A stretch of 64,000 bases of DNA, taken from contig CAYVCQ010000004.1 in assembly GCA_964450405.1 (NCBI GenBank), forward strand, positions 253,469 to 317,468, in the 5' to 3' direction. Origin of the DNA: WRGT01 sp964450405 (GTDB lineage: Bacteria; Spirochaetota; UBA4802; UBA5550). The notes under the pieces were generated by a model. The model was not told where the DNA came from. It did not search any database and worked only from the letters and a program-made list of their open reading frames with translations. Shown in pieces: positions 26,163 through 34,684 of the stretch. Both the position numbers and the translations under genes were made by a program. Positions within the stretch are counted from its first letter, which is position 1; each line of letters begins with the position of its first letter.

Positions 26163-26753
26163 CTATGAATCAAGATATCTCCGTCCGTAAATCCATGAAG
26201 CAACAACAACTGCAAGAGTTATAGCTGTAAATAAAATCTTTATATTTAATACCATTGAAGATTCAGCATTCTCCATCATAAAAAACATTGGACCGGTTTT
26301 CCATATCATTTCAGTAAAACCGCTGATTACAAGGGAACCCCCAATCCATTTTTCATATTTCATATAAACAAATCCTCCGCCAACAATAAAAAGAAGACTT
26401 ATTATCCAGTACACTATGATCTCCATTATCATTTTATGATCAGCTTCACGGCTGGCAATTAACTGCCCGATTTTTATCTTTCTCTGATAGGGATCATCGT
26501 TGTCGTATTGAGCAAGTTTTCGTCTCGCCTTACCGCTTTCCAGAACTCTTATTCTTTTTTCAGCATCGGCATAGATCATGGAGAGTTCTTTTAGAGAGAG
26601 TGATTTATCGATCTGGATATCTCCACCCTTTTTATTATACTTGTCAAGAACCGATTCCTGGCTTGAAAAAATCCGCACATAACTATGACGGACAAGCTGT
26701 GTGGTTAAAAGAATTATAAAAATTACCAGTAAAGCAGTTGCAAAATTTCTCAT
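26163..26753 (-). CDS. Hypothetical membrane protein, 196 aa
   Basis: Transmembrane helices lie at about 5-22, 112-132, 137-155 (weaker) and 172-190, with an exported 90-residue loop after the first one that is rich in charged residues (KNKKGGDIQIDKSLSLKELS). A GGGGAG ribosome site precedes the ATG. No family recognised. It follows the 26774 gene by 20 bases on the same strand, so the two are probably one operon. Confidence 0.72.
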   Translation of the reverse strand: MRNFATALLVIFIILLTTQLVRHSYVRIFSSQESVLDKYNKKGGDIQIDKSLSLKELSMIYADAEKRIRVLESGKARRKLAQYDNDDPYQRKIKIGQLIASREADHKMIMEIIVYWIISLLFIVGGGFVYMKYEKWIGGSLVISGFTEMIWKTGPMFFMMENAESSMVLNIKILFTAITLAVVVASWIYGRRYLDS

Positions 26754-26773
26754 CAGACTCCCCTTCGGAAAGA

Positions 26774-27352
26774 TTATTTTCCGATTGTACCTTTATTATC
26801 AGCTATATCAACTTTATATTTCTCAGGAACTGCTTTCTTTAAAATTGTGTATACTCCTAGAGAAAACTCCTTTGAACGTCTGCATGCATCAATCACCTGC
26901 ACAGGATAGTTTCTTGTCAGAGATGTTTTTGCATCTTCAAGATTACGATATGCAAGTTTAAAGTAATCATTTACTTTCGGATTGTCAATTGAATCGACCA
27001 TCTCTTCAGAAATTTCATCATTTAACTTCTGAGTATAATCGATATATTTCTTTGCAAGGCTTGTATAAATATCCCCCTGAAGTTTCAGGTATTCATTATA
27101 GATATCAACAGCCTCTTTAAATCTTGATTGTGTAATCTTAAGCTTTGCAATTTTTAAACGCTTCTGTCCATCCTGAAACTTTGCCTGATCAGAGGTGTCG
27201 CCGAAATTCAACACGGAAACCTCAAGAACCTTGTTTTCTTTTTCACAGCGTGCCCTAAGCATCTCCGCGTCAGAGGTATCACTTGCAGCGAGATCCAGGG
27301 AAAAGGTGGTAATAAAAATTAAAGGTAAAATCAACCATAATATCTTTTTCAT
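26774..27352 (-). CDS. Secreted helical protein, 192 aa
   Basis: I place the start at the ATG at 27352 since AAGGAG precedes it by 6 bases and MKKILWLILPLIFITTFSLDLAAS is a signal peptide; the longer frame from 27406 adds an unlikely leader. The mature part is all helix and repeats with a TPR-like rhythm (FKEAVDIYNEYLKLQGDIY, then DYFKLAYRNLEDAKTSL). Probably periplasmic; function unknown. First gene of a pair with the membrane protein at 26163. Confidence 0.75.
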   Translation of the reverse strand: MKKILWLILPLIFITTFSLDLAASDTSDAEMLRARCEKENKVLEVSVLNFGDTSDQAKFQDGQKRLKIAKLKITQSRFKEAVDIYNEYLKLQGDIYTSLAKKYIDYTQKLNDEISEEMVDSIDNPKVNDYFKLAYRNLEDAKTSLTRNYPVQVIDACRRSKEFSLGVYTILKKAVPEKYKVDIADNKGTIGK

Positions 27353-27698
27353 TAAAAACTCCTTAAGATTATTTTTTAATTTTATACCTCGAAGAGAATA
27401 TGTCAATTACTATAATTTCAAGTAATGATAAACTGGCATTGAAATACTTTCATCCGCACTTTCGATACAGCTGAGACAAAATACCTTTCATTTAAGAGCA
27501 GTTGCCTATAATTCATTTATTTTGTTGATTTTTAATTTTATTCAATGTAAATTGAAAATACATTATTATGATGAATTTCCAGATTATATTCAGGAGCACG
27601 GAGCAAATCATGCAAACTCCTGAAATTAAATTGCTGCTTCAATTTTATTAAAAATGATTTTCAAAAATTGTGTTATCACATGATCACAAGGACAGGGA
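27353..27698. other. Divergent intergenic region before the hybrid kinase
   Basis: AT-rich gap with promoters of both flanking genes presumably inside. Just before the kinase start, TTGTGTTATCACATGATCACAA (27668-27689, quoted as arms TTGTG and CACAA) gives an imperfect palindrome close to the ribosome site. No clear -35/-10 pair is found. Confidence 0.35.
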
Positions 27699-29936
27699 AT
27701 GCTAACTTTAAAAAAAAAGCTTTTTGATTTTTTTACTCATGAAGACTCAATTTCAAAAAACCTTATATACCGCATCGTAGCAGTCATAACTGCCGTATTT
27801 ATTATTCTTATCTCTATCAACTATATTATTTCATTGAAAAAAACTAAAGAAAATACACGCACAAGAGGAGAGCTCATTTTTAACACTTTCTCATCAGTCA
27901 TTATCGAACCGGTCTGGTCATTTTATATTATGCAGCTGAATAGTATTATGACATCATACATCCAGTTTGAAGAAGTCGCTTCAATTAAAATTGTATATTA
28001 TGATCAGGTTCTTGAGCTTAAAAAAAAGGATTACAAACCTGAATATACTACTCTCTTTCAAAATAAGATAGAGAAAAACGGCGAGACACTTGGTTATGCA
28101 TATATGGAAATTACCGACGAACATATCAGGATGTCCCTGCTTCGTGATCTTTTATTCAATCTTTTTATTCTTCTGGTAATACTTACCGTAACTATAGAAA
28201 CAATAAGAAGACTTGTAAAAAAGCATCTGGCAGAACCTGTTCAGGAACTTATTGCCAATATTGATATTATAGCTGAAGGTAATTATTCCCATGTACTCCC
28301 TGCTGAGCGGCATTCCGAGCTTAATTCCATTATAAATACTATCAACAAGATGTCTAAACAGATATCAAACAGAGAGAAACAGGTAACAATAGCGCGGCAG
28401 TTTCTCGGAAATGTTATTGAATCAATACCTTCAGCAATTCTGGTTGTCGATGAAACCGGCGGAGTGATACAGTATAACCGTGCTGCTCTTTCTATCATGG
28501 AGATCATTACAGCTGGAAAAATGATGAGCGGAAATGCGGTGCCTGATAAAAAATTCTGGGATCTGTTTCCATTTCTGAACGAATACAGAGAAATTTATCC
28601 GGACATAATCGAAAAACAGCGATCCCTCCGATTCAGCAATGTATTGACCGAATCACGATATTTCAACATTACTATTCTTCCCCTTATTGACCAGGAGAGA
28701 AAAGGGATAGTGATTAGCATGGATGATGTGACTGATATAACATTAAAAGAACAACACCTTCAGCAGATTCAGAAAATGGAAACCATAGGTACACTTGCCG
28801 GAGGAATTGCCCATGATTTCAATAATGCACTTGGCGGAATCATCGGCAGTGTTTCACTCTTAAAACATAAGCTGGAAAAAAATCACCAGGTGGATGAAAC
28901 GACCTTGAGTAAATTTGTACATATTATTGAAGACTCCGGTCACAGAGCATCTGATATGGTGAAGCAGCTCCTTGCACTGTCGAGAAAACAGGAACTCACA
29001 TATGCACCTGTAGACCTGAATGAAATATTACTTAATGTAATAAATATCTGCGAATCAACTTTTGATAAATCAATCAAAATCAACACAACCTATCCGGAAG
29101 AAAAAGTAATCATCAATGCTGATCCGACCCATATTCACCAGGTGCTTCTAAATTTATGTATCAATGCCGATCATTCTATGACCATAATGAGAAACCCCGG
29201 TGAAGAAATCGGAGGTGAAATGACAGTTGTTATTGATATGGTTAGAATTGATGAATACTTCAAGTCCAGGCATAGTGAAGCCGCTGATACTGATTACTGG
29301 CGTATATCCATTACCGACAGCGGTATAGGTATTGATTCAAAAAATATTTCAAAGATATTTGATCCATTTTTTACTACCAAGGATAAAAATAAAGGAACCG
29401 GTCTTGGTCTTGCAATGGTATATAATATTATCAAACAGCACAGTGGTTTTATTGATGTATATTCAGAACCGGGCATAGGCTCATCTTTTAATGTGTTTAT
29501 CCCTGTATTCCATAACCAGTCGATTGACATCCCTGAAGAAGATAACGAAGTAATATGCAGAGGTTCAGGTCTTATTTTTGTTGTAGATGATGATGCTTTA
29601 ATGATGAATATCTCTCAATCAATACTTGAAGATTGCGGATATGATGTAATTACCGCTAATGACGGAGAAACCGCTATTGAACTATATAGGGAACGTTTTA
29701 GTGAAATAAAAGTTGTACTTCTCGATCTAGTTATGCCCGGCAAGTCCGGAGAAAAAACATTTATCGAGCTTAAAAAGATCAATCCCGATATAAAAGCTAT
29801 TCTCACTTCAGGATTCAGAAAAGACGAAAGAGTCGATTCCGCACTGAGATTAGGGATCAATGGTTTTATTCAAAAACCATTTACTTATAAAAATCTTGTG
29901 GTTATGGTTGATAAACTTATAAATAATGTGACATGA
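27699..29936 (+). CDS. Hybrid sensor histidine kinase (HAMP-PAS-HisKA-HATPase-REC)
   Basis: 745 residues. Two transmembrane helices (about 24-46 and 150-170) frame an extracytoplasmic sensor of about 100 residues; then HAMP (KKHLAEPVQELIANIDIIAEG), PAS (VIESIPSAILVVDETG), HisKA with phospho-acceptor His372 in LAGGIAHDFNNALGG, HATPase with N, G1 and G2 boxes (LNLCINADHSM, ITDSGIGID, KGTGLGLAM), and a receiver domain with Asp near 673 in VVLLDLVMPGKSG. The AHDFNN type is common among phosphorelay hybrids. The ligand is unknown. It converges with the kinase at 29956 with 19 bases between. Confidence 0.94.
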   Translation: MLTLKKKLFDFFTHEDSISKNLIYRIVAVITAVFIILISINYIISLKKTKENTRTRGELIFNTFSSVIIEPVWSFYIMQLNSIMTSYIQFEEVASIKIVYYDQVLELKKKDYKPEYTTLFQNKIEKNGETLGYAYMEITDEHIRMSLLRDLLFNLFILLVILTVTIETIRRLVKKHLAEPVQELIANIDIIAEGNYSHVLPAERHSELNSIINTINKMSKQISNREKQVTIARQFLGNVIESIPSAILVVDETGGVIQYNRAALSIMEIITAGKMMSGNAVPDKKFWDLFPFLNEYREIYPDIIEKQRSLRFSNVLTESRYFNITILPLIDQERKGIVISMDDVTDITLKEQHLQQIQKMETIGTLAGGIAHDFNNALGGIIGSVSLLKHKLEKNHQVDETTLSKFVHIIEDSGHRASDMVKQLLALSRKQELTYAPVDLNEILLNVINICESTFDKSIKINTTYPEEKVIINADPTHIHQVLLNLCINADHSMTIMRNPGEEIGGEMTVVIDMVRIDEYFKSRHSEAADTDYWRISITDSGIGIDSKNISKIFDPFFTTKDKNKGTGLGLAMVYNIIKQHSGFIDVYSEPGIGSSFNVFIPVFHNQSIDIPEEDNEVICRGSGLIFVVDDDALMMNISQSILEDCGYDVITANDGETAIELYRERFSEIKVVLLDLVMPGKSGEKTFIELKKINPDIKAILTSGFRKDERVDSALRLGINGFIQKPFTYKNLVVMVDKLINNVT

Positions 29937-29955
29937 AATAAGTCATCACTTTTTA

Positions 29956-31740
29956 TTACACCTCAAATTCTAAAATAAATCTGGTTCCATTACATCGTTC
30001 GATATTTATATTTCCCTTTAACTGCTCGGTCAAAATTCCCACCAGGCACAAACCGAATCCCGTCGAATTTTTTATATCTACACTTTCCGGAAGTCCCGTA
30101 CCATTATCTTCTATCACAATTACTGCATTATTATTTTTAGTTGAGGCGGATATAGTTATAATTCCGGAATCTCTCCCTATAAATGCATATTTCATAATAT
30201 TGGTAATAAGCTCGTTTACAATAATTCCAAGAGGGAATAACAACGTTGAATCAATAATAAACGGCTCAATATTTTTTTCAATTTTAATCTTTGTGATCTC
30301 GGGAAAGCTGCATATAATTTCATCTATTAATGGAGGGAGATAGTCGGTGATTGACATTTCAATAAAACTATCTGAACGATAAAGTTTATCGTAAAGCACC
30401 ATCATACTATGAACTCTGCTTTGTGCATCATTAAGTGCAGCGATAGCTGATTCATCTTTCATTGAATCAGACTGAAGAAAAAGAATACCGGAGATTGTAC
30501 TCATATTGTTTTTTATGCGATGATGGACTTCCCTGATAAGAATTTCCTTCTCTATAAGAAGCTTCTGTATTTTTTCATCTGCAATTTTCCGGTCGGAGAT
30601 ATCTATCGCCAGGACAATTATATGCTTAACATTTCGATTTTCATCAAGCTGAGGGATATAATCTACTTTAAAAAAGCGTGGTCCATTCAGCGTATTTATA
30701 TTGTTTTCATGAGAAGTTTTTTCTCCATTGAGCGCTCGCTCAATATATTGAAACGCATAATTATATGCATTTTCTCCGATAACTTCTCTTACCGGTTTTC
30801 CAACAAGCTTATCAGAGGATATTCCGAAAGTGACAGAATAAATCTCGTTTACAAACTCATAGCTTAAATCTTCTGCATTTACACAGGCAATACAGGCAGG
30901 TATAGTGTCCGTAACCTGGTGAAGAAGATGATAACTTTTAAGTTTCACCTCATTATCAATAAGGGTTTTTCTTGCAAGTACCTGAGCGGTGGTATCTGAT
31001 ATTGTAATTGATACCAGACCTTTATCTATTTCATGCGCAATGAAATAAAAATATTTCTGAGCAGTTTCAAAAAATCCCTCATTTATAAAAGGTTCCCCTT
31101 TACTGAATGCTTCAATAACTCTTTGAAGATTATTTGATTTTAAAAATGCGGGATTTACCTCCGAGTAAAGTTTTCCTACTACATTTTCAGAAGATAATCC
31201 AATGAATTTTTCACATAACTTATTTATTGATAAAACTCTGCCATCCTTTATAACACCATTTTCATCATAAATAAGTTTTACAAGTGCAATCGCACTAAGT
31301 GAATTTTCAAAGATTCCGCGGAAAAGTTTTTCGCTTTTTGCAATTTTTTTGTTTGCCTCAAAAAGCTCAAGAGCCATTTCTATTGAAGACAGAAGAACAA
31401 AATTTTCGGATGTTTTTATAACATAACCGTAGTGTTTAATCCCCTTAACTTTTTCAACTATATCCCTTCCAGGATGGGATGTATGAAATACAATTGGAAC
31501 TTCAATTCTGGCAAGAATCCGTCTTGCGGCTTCAGTACCTTCAATACCGCTGCCAAGTTCAATATCCATAAGAATTAGATTTATAGAGTCGTTTTCGATA
31601 GCAGTATCAACGGCTGATTCGCCGGATTTTTCTGTTATTACATTATATCCGTTTTTTACCAGAGTTTTTGATATAACTTTAGAAACGTCTGTCTCATCTT
31701 CAACAAGTAGAATTGTTTTAGGTCTTATTTCTGTTTCCAT
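29956..31740 (-). CDS. REC-PAS-PAS-HisKA_2 sensor kinase (cytoplasmic)
   Basis: 594 residues from the ATG at 31740; the frame extends to 31770 but GGAAATT precedes the inner ATG. An N-terminal receiver domain (TILLVEDETDVS, Asp in INLILMDIELGSG) is followed by two PAS domains (LFRGIFENSLSAIALV and VTDTIPACIACVNAED) and a HisKA_2/HATPase module with the acceptor His in REVHHRIKNNMSTISG and ATP motifs NELITNIMKYAF and EDNGTGLPE. There are no membrane segments, so input is cytoplasmic. HisKA_2 kinases with N-terminal receivers are frequent in spirochaetes and methanogens. Output partner not encoded here. Confidence 0.93.
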   Translation of the reverse strand: METEIRPKTILLVEDETDVSKVISKTLVKNGYNVITEKSGESAVDTAIENDSINLILMDIELGSGIEGTEAARRILARIEVPIVFHTSHPGRDIVEKVKGIKHYGYVIKTSENFVLLSSIEMALELFEANKKIAKSEKLFRGIFENSLSAIALVKLIYDENGVIKDGRVLSINKLCEKFIGLSSENVVGKLYSEVNPAFLKSNNLQRVIEAFSKGEPFINEGFFETAQKYFYFIAHEIDKGLVSITISDTTAQVLARKTLIDNEVKLKSYHLLHQVTDTIPACIACVNAEDLSYEFVNEIYSVTFGISSDKLVGKPVREVIGENAYNYAFQYIERALNGEKTSHENNINTLNGPRFFKVDYIPQLDENRNVKHIIVLAIDISDRKIADEKIQKLLIEKEILIREVHHRIKNNMSTISGILFLQSDSMKDESAIAALNDAQSRVHSMMVLYDKLYRSDSFIEMSITDYLPPLIDEIICSFPEITKIKIEKNIEPFIIDSTLLFPLGIIVNELITNIMKYAFIGRDSGIITISASTKNNNAVIVIEDNGTGLPESVDIKNSTGFGLCLVGILTEQLKGNINIERCNGTRFILEFEV

Positions 31741-31830
31741 AATTTCCAGATATACGTATTTTAATAACAATAATGCTTATAACATAAATACAATAATGTA
31801 TAATGTCACTTAATAATACAAAAATTAAAG

Positions 31831-31871
31831 AAAAAGTATGGTCATATTCTGATATCAGATTTTGACCATAC
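31831..31871 (-). terminator. Rho-independent terminator of pyruvate kinase
   Basis: On the minus strand GTATGGTCA (31863-31871) pairs with TGACCATAC (31836-31844), with a second palindrome TCTGATATCAGA inside the loop, and a run of five T follows at 31831-31835. It lies 22 bases past the pyruvate kinase stop. Confidence 0.85.
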
Positions 31872-31892
31872 AGTTGTATATCATAGAAAAAT

Positions 31893-33320
31893 TTACATAT
31901 AACTCACTTTCAGAATATTAGTTTTCCCATGTTCGTTAAGTGGAATACTTCCCACAAAAATCACGCAATCACCATCGGCAAGTAAAGATTTTTCTTTAAG
32001 AATCTTTCTCGACTGGGCAATTGCCTCTTCAAGATCTTCATATTTATCAAGATAAAAGGCTCTAACACCCCATATAAGTGTCATATGCTGGAGAATTTTT
32101 CTGTTATCCGTAAAGGCGAAAATATCAGCTTCAGGTCTGTGACTCGATATCCGTCTGGCGGTATATCCCGAATGAGTAAATGTGATGATCGCTTTCGCGT
32201 CAACCTCTCTCGCAAAGATCGAAGCGTTATTACAGATAGAATCCGCAAGCGAAAACACTGTCTCCTCCACAGGAGCATATTCCCTTCTGAATGGATGCCC
32301 ATGAGATTCGGTGTGATATATTACTCTCTGCATATTAGAAATTGTTTCCACCGGAAATTTCCCGATTGAAGTCTCCCCGCTCAGCATAAGGGCATCCGCT
32401 CCATCAAGGACTGCATTTGCAACATCGTTAGACTCAGCCCTGGTGGGCATAAAATTGTTTATCATGCTCTCCATTATCTGCGTAGCAACTATAACAGGTT
32501 TTGAAAGCTCAATGCATTTTTTTACAATCATCTTCTGTATCAGGGGGACCTCCTCAAATGGCATCTCCACACCAAGGTCTCCACGTGCGACCATTATTCC
32601 ATCAGAGAGTTCAATTATTCTGTCTATCTCATAAAGTGCTTCGGGCTTTTCAATCTTTGCAATAACTCCCGCGTGGCCGTTTTTCTTTTTTATCAGATCT
32701 TTTATTTCGTGTATATCTGAAGATTTCCGGACAAAAGATAACGCTATCCAGTCAACTCCATGATCTAGGGCAAACTCAGCATTTGAAATATCATCTTCGG
32801 TCAGACAGGGAAGTGAAACTTTTGTATTAGGAAGATTTACACCCTTGTGTGATGATAATGGTCCGCCGTAAATTACCTTTGTTTTAACAGTGTTCTTCCT
32901 GTCACTTTCTATTACTTCAAGTTTAATCTTTCCGTCATCAATCAGTATCGATTCTCCGGGATTAACATCAAGTGGAAATTCTCTATAGCTCATATAGATA
33001 TGTTCATTATTCCCGATGCATTTTTCAGATACGAATGTAACTATATCTCCGGCATTCAAAGTTATCATATTATTCTCAATTTCTCCAATGCGAAGCTTCG
33101 GTCCCTGAAGATCGGCAAGTATAGATACTTCAGAATCAGATTCTTTATTCAGCTCTTTAACTATTTCCGAGAGTTTTAAAAAATCCTCTTTTTTTGAATG
33201 CGAGAAATTTATCCTGAATACGTCAACACCCTCTTCGATCATTTTGCTTATAACTTCTCTGGTTGAAGCTGCCGGTCCAAGTGTCGCGATTATTTTAGTT
33301 CTTGAAAGTGACTGTTTCAT
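31893..33320 (-). CDS. pyk: Pyruvate kinase
   Basis: 475 residues from the ATG at 33320 (MKQSLSRTKIIATLGPA); the 18-codon extension to 33374 is not needed. It makes pyruvate and ATP from phosphoenolpyruvate and ADP. Motifs: TKIIATLGPAASTREV, RINFSHSKKEDF, ILADLQGPKLRIG, the active-site block GVIAKIEKPEALYEID, and MVARGDLGVEMPFEEVPLIQK. The C-terminal allosteric domain is present (ITFTHSGYTARRISSHRP). Next to phosphoglycerate mutase, which points to lower-glycolysis genes kept together, though 150 bases and a repeat separate them. Confidence 0.97.
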   Translation of the reverse strand: MKQSLSRTKIIATLGPAASTREVISKMIEEGVDVFRINFSHSKKEDFLKLSEIVKELNKESDSEVSILADLQGPKLRIGEIENNMITLNAGDIVTFVSEKCIGNNEHIYMSYREFPLDVNPGESILIDDGKIKLEVIESDRKNTVKTKVIYGGPLSSHKGVNLPNTKVSLPCLTEDDISNAEFALDHGVDWIALSFVRKSSDIHEIKDLIKKKNGHAGVIAKIEKPEALYEIDRIIELSDGIMVARGDLGVEMPFEEVPLIQKMIVKKCIELSKPVIVATQIMESMINNFMPTRAESNDVANAVLDGADALMLSGETSIGKFPVETISNMQRVIYHTESHGHPFRREYAPVEETVFSLADSICNNASIFAREVDAKAIITFTHSGYTARRISSHRPEADIFAFTDNRKILQHMTLIWGVRAFYLDKYEDLEEAIAQSRKILKEKSLLADGDCVIFVGSIPLNEHGKTNILKVSYM

Positions 33321-33409
33321 AAAGTTATACTCTCTTATTTTTTTATGTTTTATAACATAAAACAAATCTATCAAAATATTTTAATTTAATAAACTCATTG
33401 TAATTGCAC

Positions 33410-33435
33410 GCTGTCATGCTGAGCCTGTCGAAGCA
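33410..33435. repeat. Short dispersed repeat, family C, copy 1
   Basis: CTGTCATGCTGAGCCTGTCG followed by AAGCA. The same unit is found inverted at 59922-59945. This core is a dispersed element known from many environmental genomes. Confidence 0.7.
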
Positions 33436-33470
33436 ATTATTATCATGCAATAAAAAATTTAACACCAAAC

Positions 33471-34220
33471 CTAACTTTTCTTTTTACCCTGCTTTGCCAC
33501 TGAATCCATTGCTTTTTCAACTTCATCTGCATCTCCAAGATAATAATGACATATCGGTTTCATATCTTTATCAAGTTCATACACAAGAGGAATCCCCGTG
33601 GGAATATTTAAATTAACTATTTCGGTTTCAGAAATATTATCGAGATATTTTACAAGTGCCCTTAAACTGTTGCCATGCGCCGCCACAATGACCCGTTTAC
33701 CTTCTTTTATCGCCGGAGTAATTACCGAATGCCAGTAAGGGAGAAATCTTTCCACGGTATCTTTCAAACATTCAGTTAAAGGAATTTCTTCAGATCGTAA
33801 ATCTTTATAGCGAGGATCTCTTGCAGGATTTCTAGGATCCTTTTCATCAAGAGCCGGGGGCGGGACATCATAACTTCTTCTCCATGTTAGCACCTGTTCC
33901 TCTCCGAATTTATCAGCAGTTTCAGATTTGTTAAGCCCCTGAAGATCTCCATAGTGACGTTCATTAAGCCGCCATGAATTATGAACGGGAATCCACATCT
34001 GGTCCAGTTCTTCAAGAACGATCCATAGAGTTTTAATCGCCCGCTTCAGTACAGAAGTGAAAGCAATATCAAATACATATCCATCTTTTTTAAGAAGAAT
34101 GCCGCCGCGCTTTGCCTCTGCCAGGCCCTGATCAGAGAGGTCAACATCGGTCCATCCTGTAAATCTGTTCTCCATATTCCATAAACTTTCACCATGACGA
34201 AGAAGAACTACTTTATACAT
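33471..34220 (-). CDS. gpmA: 2,3-bisphosphoglycerate-dependent phosphoglycerate mutase
   Basis: 249 residues. It interconverts 3- and 2-phosphoglycerate. The phosphohistidine His9 lies in VVLLRHGESLWN; ENRFTGWTDVDLSDQG, RRSYDVPPPALD and VAAHGNSLRALVKYL are family blocks. I start at the ATG at 34220: the ORF's earlier GTG overlaps the ribosome site GAGGTG. Part of glycolysis together with pyk just downstream on the same strand. Confidence 0.97.
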   Translation of the reverse strand: MYKVVLLRHGESLWNMENRFTGWTDVDLSDQGLAEAKRGGILLKKDGYVFDIAFTSVLKRAIKTLWIVLEELDQMWIPVHNSWRLNERHYGDLQGLNKSETADKFGEEQVLTWRRSYDVPPPALDEKDPRNPARDPRYKDLRSEEIPLTECLKDTVERFLPYWHSVITPAIKEGKRVIVAAHGNSLRALVKYLDNISETEIVNLNIPTGIPLVYELDKDMKPICHYYLGDADEVEKAMDSVAKQGKKKS

Positions 34221-34357
34221 AGAAATCACCTCAGAACATTCTTAACAGATATCAGCAATAATATAATGTAGCGAATATTCGGGGAAATTTCGAGGAAATT
34301 TTTTATTTATTTAAATAACTCATTCCAGAATATTTGAATAATTGACATTCCTACAGT

Positions 34358-34596
34358 CCCCTGTCCCCGGAGGGGGCACGCAAAAAGGGAAATTATTAGT
34401 GAATTTTTGAATCATAACAATATTAAATTACGATAGTTACAGAGATGAATTCCTGATGACTATTGGAATCCATACATTGCGGATTAAAGATGAAGTTGTT
34501 TTAAATAATATTTGAATTATAAAATAAATAATAAGAATAAAACTAACAGCGATATAACCGATTTACTCGGTGCCCCCTCCGGGGGATAGGGGGAGG
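34358..34596. repeat. Inverted repeat arms (family D) around DUF559 relic
   Basis: Left arm CCCCTGTCCCCGGAGGGGGC at 34358-34377 and right arm TGCCCCCTCCGGGGGATAGG at 34571-34590 are inverted copies. Each arm is itself palindromic (CCCC...GGGG). The same arm occurs at 52486-52512, 52571-52597 and 63816-63845. Confidence 0.8.
34411..34557 (+). pseudogene. Decayed C-terminus of a DUF559-type endonuclease gene
   Basis: In frame from 34411 the plus strand reads NYDSYRDEFLMTIGIHTLRI, then KDEVVLNNI and a TGA at 34513. The wording matches the end of DUF559 (VSR/restriction-like) proteins, where R-x-x-x-L-x-x-x-G-x-x-v-l-R-x-x-x-e-V-l-x-N recurs. A second copy at 63855-63992 reads through the same point, so here TGA (34513) and TAA (34525) are nonsense mutations and the tail RIKLTAI with its TAA at 34555 is still recognisable. 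The N-terminal domain is gone. Family naming is from memory of the consensus. Confidence 0.65.
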
Positions 34597-34684
34597 AAGG
34601 TTTGAATTAAATTAATTGTTATCCCAAGATTACGGGAAGATCCATTTAAATTAAAAGTTGCTGAATATCAAACATGAACAACTA

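Larger units (their letters stand above)
34221..34684. other. Intergenic region holding a repeat-bounded DUF559 relic
   Basis: Noncoding between phosphoglycerate mutase and the lysine-rich protein gene. Its middle is occupied by an inverted-repeat cassette (34358-34596) that encloses a broken coding fragment, described separately. The remainder is AT-rich with no other feature. Confidence 0.6.
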
